Assembly (NCBI RefSeq): GCF_001651865.1
Contig: NZ_LPUX01000065.1
Coordinates: forward strand, 1-64,000
Direction: 5' to 3'
DNA length: 64,000 nt
DNA from: Sinorhizobium glycinis
GTDB lineage: Bacteria; Pseudomonadota; Alphaproteobacteria; Rhizobiales; Rhizobiaceae
Shown here: positions 62,279-64,000 of the stretch, piece after piece
Numbering within the stretch: position 1 is the stretch's first letter
Layout of the letters: every line of letters starts with the position of its first letter
The notes under the pieces: model-generated
The model's database searches: none
What the model was told of the DNA's origin: nothing
What the model saw: the letters and a program-made list of their open reading frames with translations, nothing else
Program-made: the position numbers and the translations under genes

Positions 62279-64000
62279 TCAGAACAGCGAGAAGTCGCTC
62301 GTCGACAGCGTCGTGACGCCCTTGAGGATCGCCACCAGCTCGAGGTCCGCCTCGGCGCCCTTGCCGTCGGCGTCGAACCACAGCCGGCCGTTGTCGCTTT
62401 CGAACAGGAAGGTGCCCTTCGTGCTGGTCGCCACCGGATCGGCGCCGACGACGAGCGTCACCGCCGTATCGGCGGCGGCGATGCCGTAGTCGCTGCGGTC
62501 GAGCAAGAGCTTGTCCTGGCCGCGCGTGAAGTCGGTGATGACGTCGCCCTCGCCGTCGCGACCGGAGCGGTCGAAGACGAACAGGTCGTTGCCGGTGCCG
62601 CCGGTCAGCCAGTCATCGCCGGCGCCGCCGTTCAGCCGATCGACGCCGCCGCGGCCGTCGAGGACGTCGTCGGCGCCGCCGCCGTTCAGGGTATTGGCGA
62701 GGCCGTCGCCGCGGATGACGTCGTCATTGACGCTGCCGTTGATGATCTCGAAGTTCTTCACCGTCAGCCCCTGCGCCATGCCGCGGTTCGAGGCCTGGTT
62801 CTGCAGGTCGAGCACCACCGAGTTCTCGGTGGGACTGCCGAAGGACAGCGTGTCGGTGCCGGTACCGCCGTCGAACACGTCCGTTCCGCTGAAGACGGTG
62901 CGCACCAGCGTGTCGTTGCCGGCATCGCCGTAGAGGCTGTCGCTGCCGGCCCCGTCGGTGAGCACGTCGTCGCCGGCACCGCCGCGCAGCGTGTCGTTGC
63001 CGCCATTGCCCTCCAGCCGATCGCCGAGGCTGCCGCCCGTCACCGTGTCCTTGCCGGCGCTGCCGAGATAGTTCAGCACCTCGAAGGCCTTGAAGGAGGT
63101 CGTCGCATCGACGGTGGCGCTGCCGGTCGCGAAGCTGAAGGTGATGTCCTTCGTCTGGTTGCGCACGTCGAGATCGAGCGTGTCGGTGCCGGTACCGCCG
63201 TCGGCAACGTCGCCGATGCCGGCATAGACGCGGTCGTTGCCGTCCTCGCCGTAGAGCTTGTCGAGGCCGCCGTAAAAGCCGACCCCATCACCGTAAAGCG
63301 TGTCGTCGCCGAGGCCACCCCGCAGCGTGTCGTTGCCGAGATTGCCGCCGAGCACATCCCTGCCGGCGCCGCCGGTCAGACTGTCGTGTCCGCCGCCGCC
63401 CCAGAGCCGGTCGTCCAGGCCACCGCCGGCGAAGACGTCGCTGCCGCTGCCGCCGATGAGTTCGATGCGCTCGACGTTCTTAACCGTGACCGGCGCGTTG
63501 CTGACGGTGACCGAGGGCGCCAGCTTGAAGGTGATGCCGGCGCTGTACTTGCTGAAATCGATCGAGGCGAAGTCCGTGTCGGCGCCACCGTCGAGCGTCA
63601 GCTTGCCGGTCGAGGCGCTGCGCTTGAAGGAATCGTTGCCGGTGCCGAGATCGACGGTGTTGTGGCCGATCGCGGCGCCGCTGTCGCCGACGGTGACCGT
63701 GTCGTTGCCGTCGCCCGCCTTGATCACATTGGTGCCGCCAAGGTCGACGAGGCGGTCATGGCCGGCGCCGGAGGACAGGCTGTCGTTGCCGGTGCCGCCG
63801 TCGAGCATGTCGGATCCGTTGCTGCCGATCAGCGTGTCATTGCCGGCAAGGCCGTAGAACGCCACGCTCTGGGCACTGCCGACCGACTTGACGATGTCAT
63901 CGCCGGCGCCGAACGACACCCGGTAGTGCTCGAAATTCTTCAGGCTGGTGCCGTCCGACAGCGTCGCCGTCGCGCCTGTCGCCGAGAAGCTCAGGGCTGC
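62279..64000 (-). CDS. RTX (hemolysin-type) Ca2+-binding repeat protein, 3' part
   Basis: At least 574 residues; the frame is open to the window edge, so the N terminus lies outside. Many GGxGxDxUx nonapeptide units (GGTGNDSL, GAGHDRL, GGLGDDTLYG, GGAGNDTL and similar) bind calcium in parallel beta rolls, interrupted by spacer segments of 30-60 residues. The C-terminal 60 residues (DVITDFTRGQDKLLLD, LWFDADGKGAEADLELVAIL) are the typical RTX secretion-signal region. It is probably exported by a type I secretion system; none is in view. The stop is at 62279-62281. Confidence 0.9.
   Translation of the reverse strand, partial: AALSFSATGATATLSDGTSLKNFEHYRVSFGAGDDIVKSVGSAQSVAFYGLAGNDTLIGSNGSDMLDGGTGNDSLSSGAGHDRLVDLGGTNVIKAGDGNDTVTVGDSGAAIGHNTVDLGTGNDSFKRSASTGKLTLDGGADTDFASIDFSKYSAGITFKLAPSVTVSNAPVTVKNVERIELIGGSGSDVFAGGGLDDRLWGGGGHDSLTGGAGRDVLGGNLGNDTLRGGLGDDTLYGDGVGFYGGLDKLYGEDGNDRVYAGIGDVADGGTGTDTLDLDVRNQTKDITFSFATGSATVDATTSFKAFEVLNYLGSAGKDTVTGGSLGDRLEGNGGNDTLRGGAGDDVLTDGAGSDSLYGDAGNDTLVRTVFSGTDVFDGGTGTDTLSFGSPTENSVVLDLQNQASNRGMAQGLTVKNFEIINGSVNDDVIRGDGLANTLNGGGADDVLDGRGGVDRLNGGAGDDWLTGGTGNDLFVFDRSGRDGEGDVITDFTRGQDKLLLDRSDYGIAAADTAVTLVVGADPVATSTKGTFLFESDNGRLWFDADGKGAEADLELVAILKGVTTLSTSDFSLF

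Noticed and set aside
62511..63857. Pro/Ser-rich rightward ORFs over the RTX gene
   Set aside because: Products of reading Gly/Asp repeat codons on the opposite strand.

Overview
The window looks like chromosome of a high-GC alphaproteobacterium of the order Rhizobiales, most likely Sinorhizobium/Ensifer or a close relative. The grounds are family types: DUF1515, DUF3309, BA14K, DUF6634 and Stf0 proteins, RTX proteins, TadG-like protein, and a dispersed palindromic repeat that I associate with Sinorhizobium. This is inference from recognition of families; no search was run.

Layout. (1) 0-5 kb: ordinary chromosomal genes (a GFA-family protein, a DUF924 protein, an SLC13/TrkA-C permease, a tandem pair of small lipoproteins). 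(2) 5.1-22.5 kb: scattered pieces of a decayed prophage mixed with host or cargo genes. These are a leftward lysis cassette (muramidase with membrane tail, overlapping spanin-like pair, DUF1515), a terminase large-subunit N-terminal half fused in frame to the C-terminal half of a tail fibre, a terminase-small-subunit-like gene, and an immunity/replication region (CI/LexA-like S24 repressor, DnaA-C-like protein, small early genes) with shared operator half-sites on both flanks of the repressor. Between them lie surface-modification genes (TylF methyltransferase, glycosyltransferases, epimerase). (3) 22.5-27 kb: pentapeptide protein, Tim44-like protein, a second copy of the glycosyltransferase found at 10 kb, a Stf0 sulfotransferase, and tRNA-Lys(CTT).

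(4) 27-53 kb: a 26-kb genomic island inserted in the 3' end of tRNA-Lys. A 45-bp exact direct repeat (26996-27040 and 52988-53032) bounds it and a tyrosine integrase plus an overlapping HTH/excisionase-like gene sit at the right end. Its cargo is a defence island: an XRE/DUF6634/soluble FtsH-like AAA-protease module, a run of small Cys-rich exported proteins in AT-rich DNA, a PD-(D/E)XK-like protein, a frameshifted HEPN-like gene, a DUF2971 protein, an AvcD-type antiphage dCTP deaminase, a frameshifted DUF6527 gene, a two-gene operon of a 518-aa unknown protein and a phospholipase-D-like protein, and a type I restriction-modification operon with two HsdM genes (M1-M2-S-R).

(5) 53-64 kb: backbone again: PhzF, MFS transporter, adenylate cyclase with TPRs, Nudix, endonuclease/exonuclease/phosphatase protein, NlpC/P60-like protein, a TadG-like protein and the 3' part of an RTX Ca2+-binding repeat gene that runs off the right edge.

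The most promising candidate for an undescribed system is the 518-aa/PLD operon at 39.4-43.3 kb, followed by the DUF6634/FtsH-like module and the Cys-rich exported cluster. The best recognised defence genes are AvcD and the type I system.
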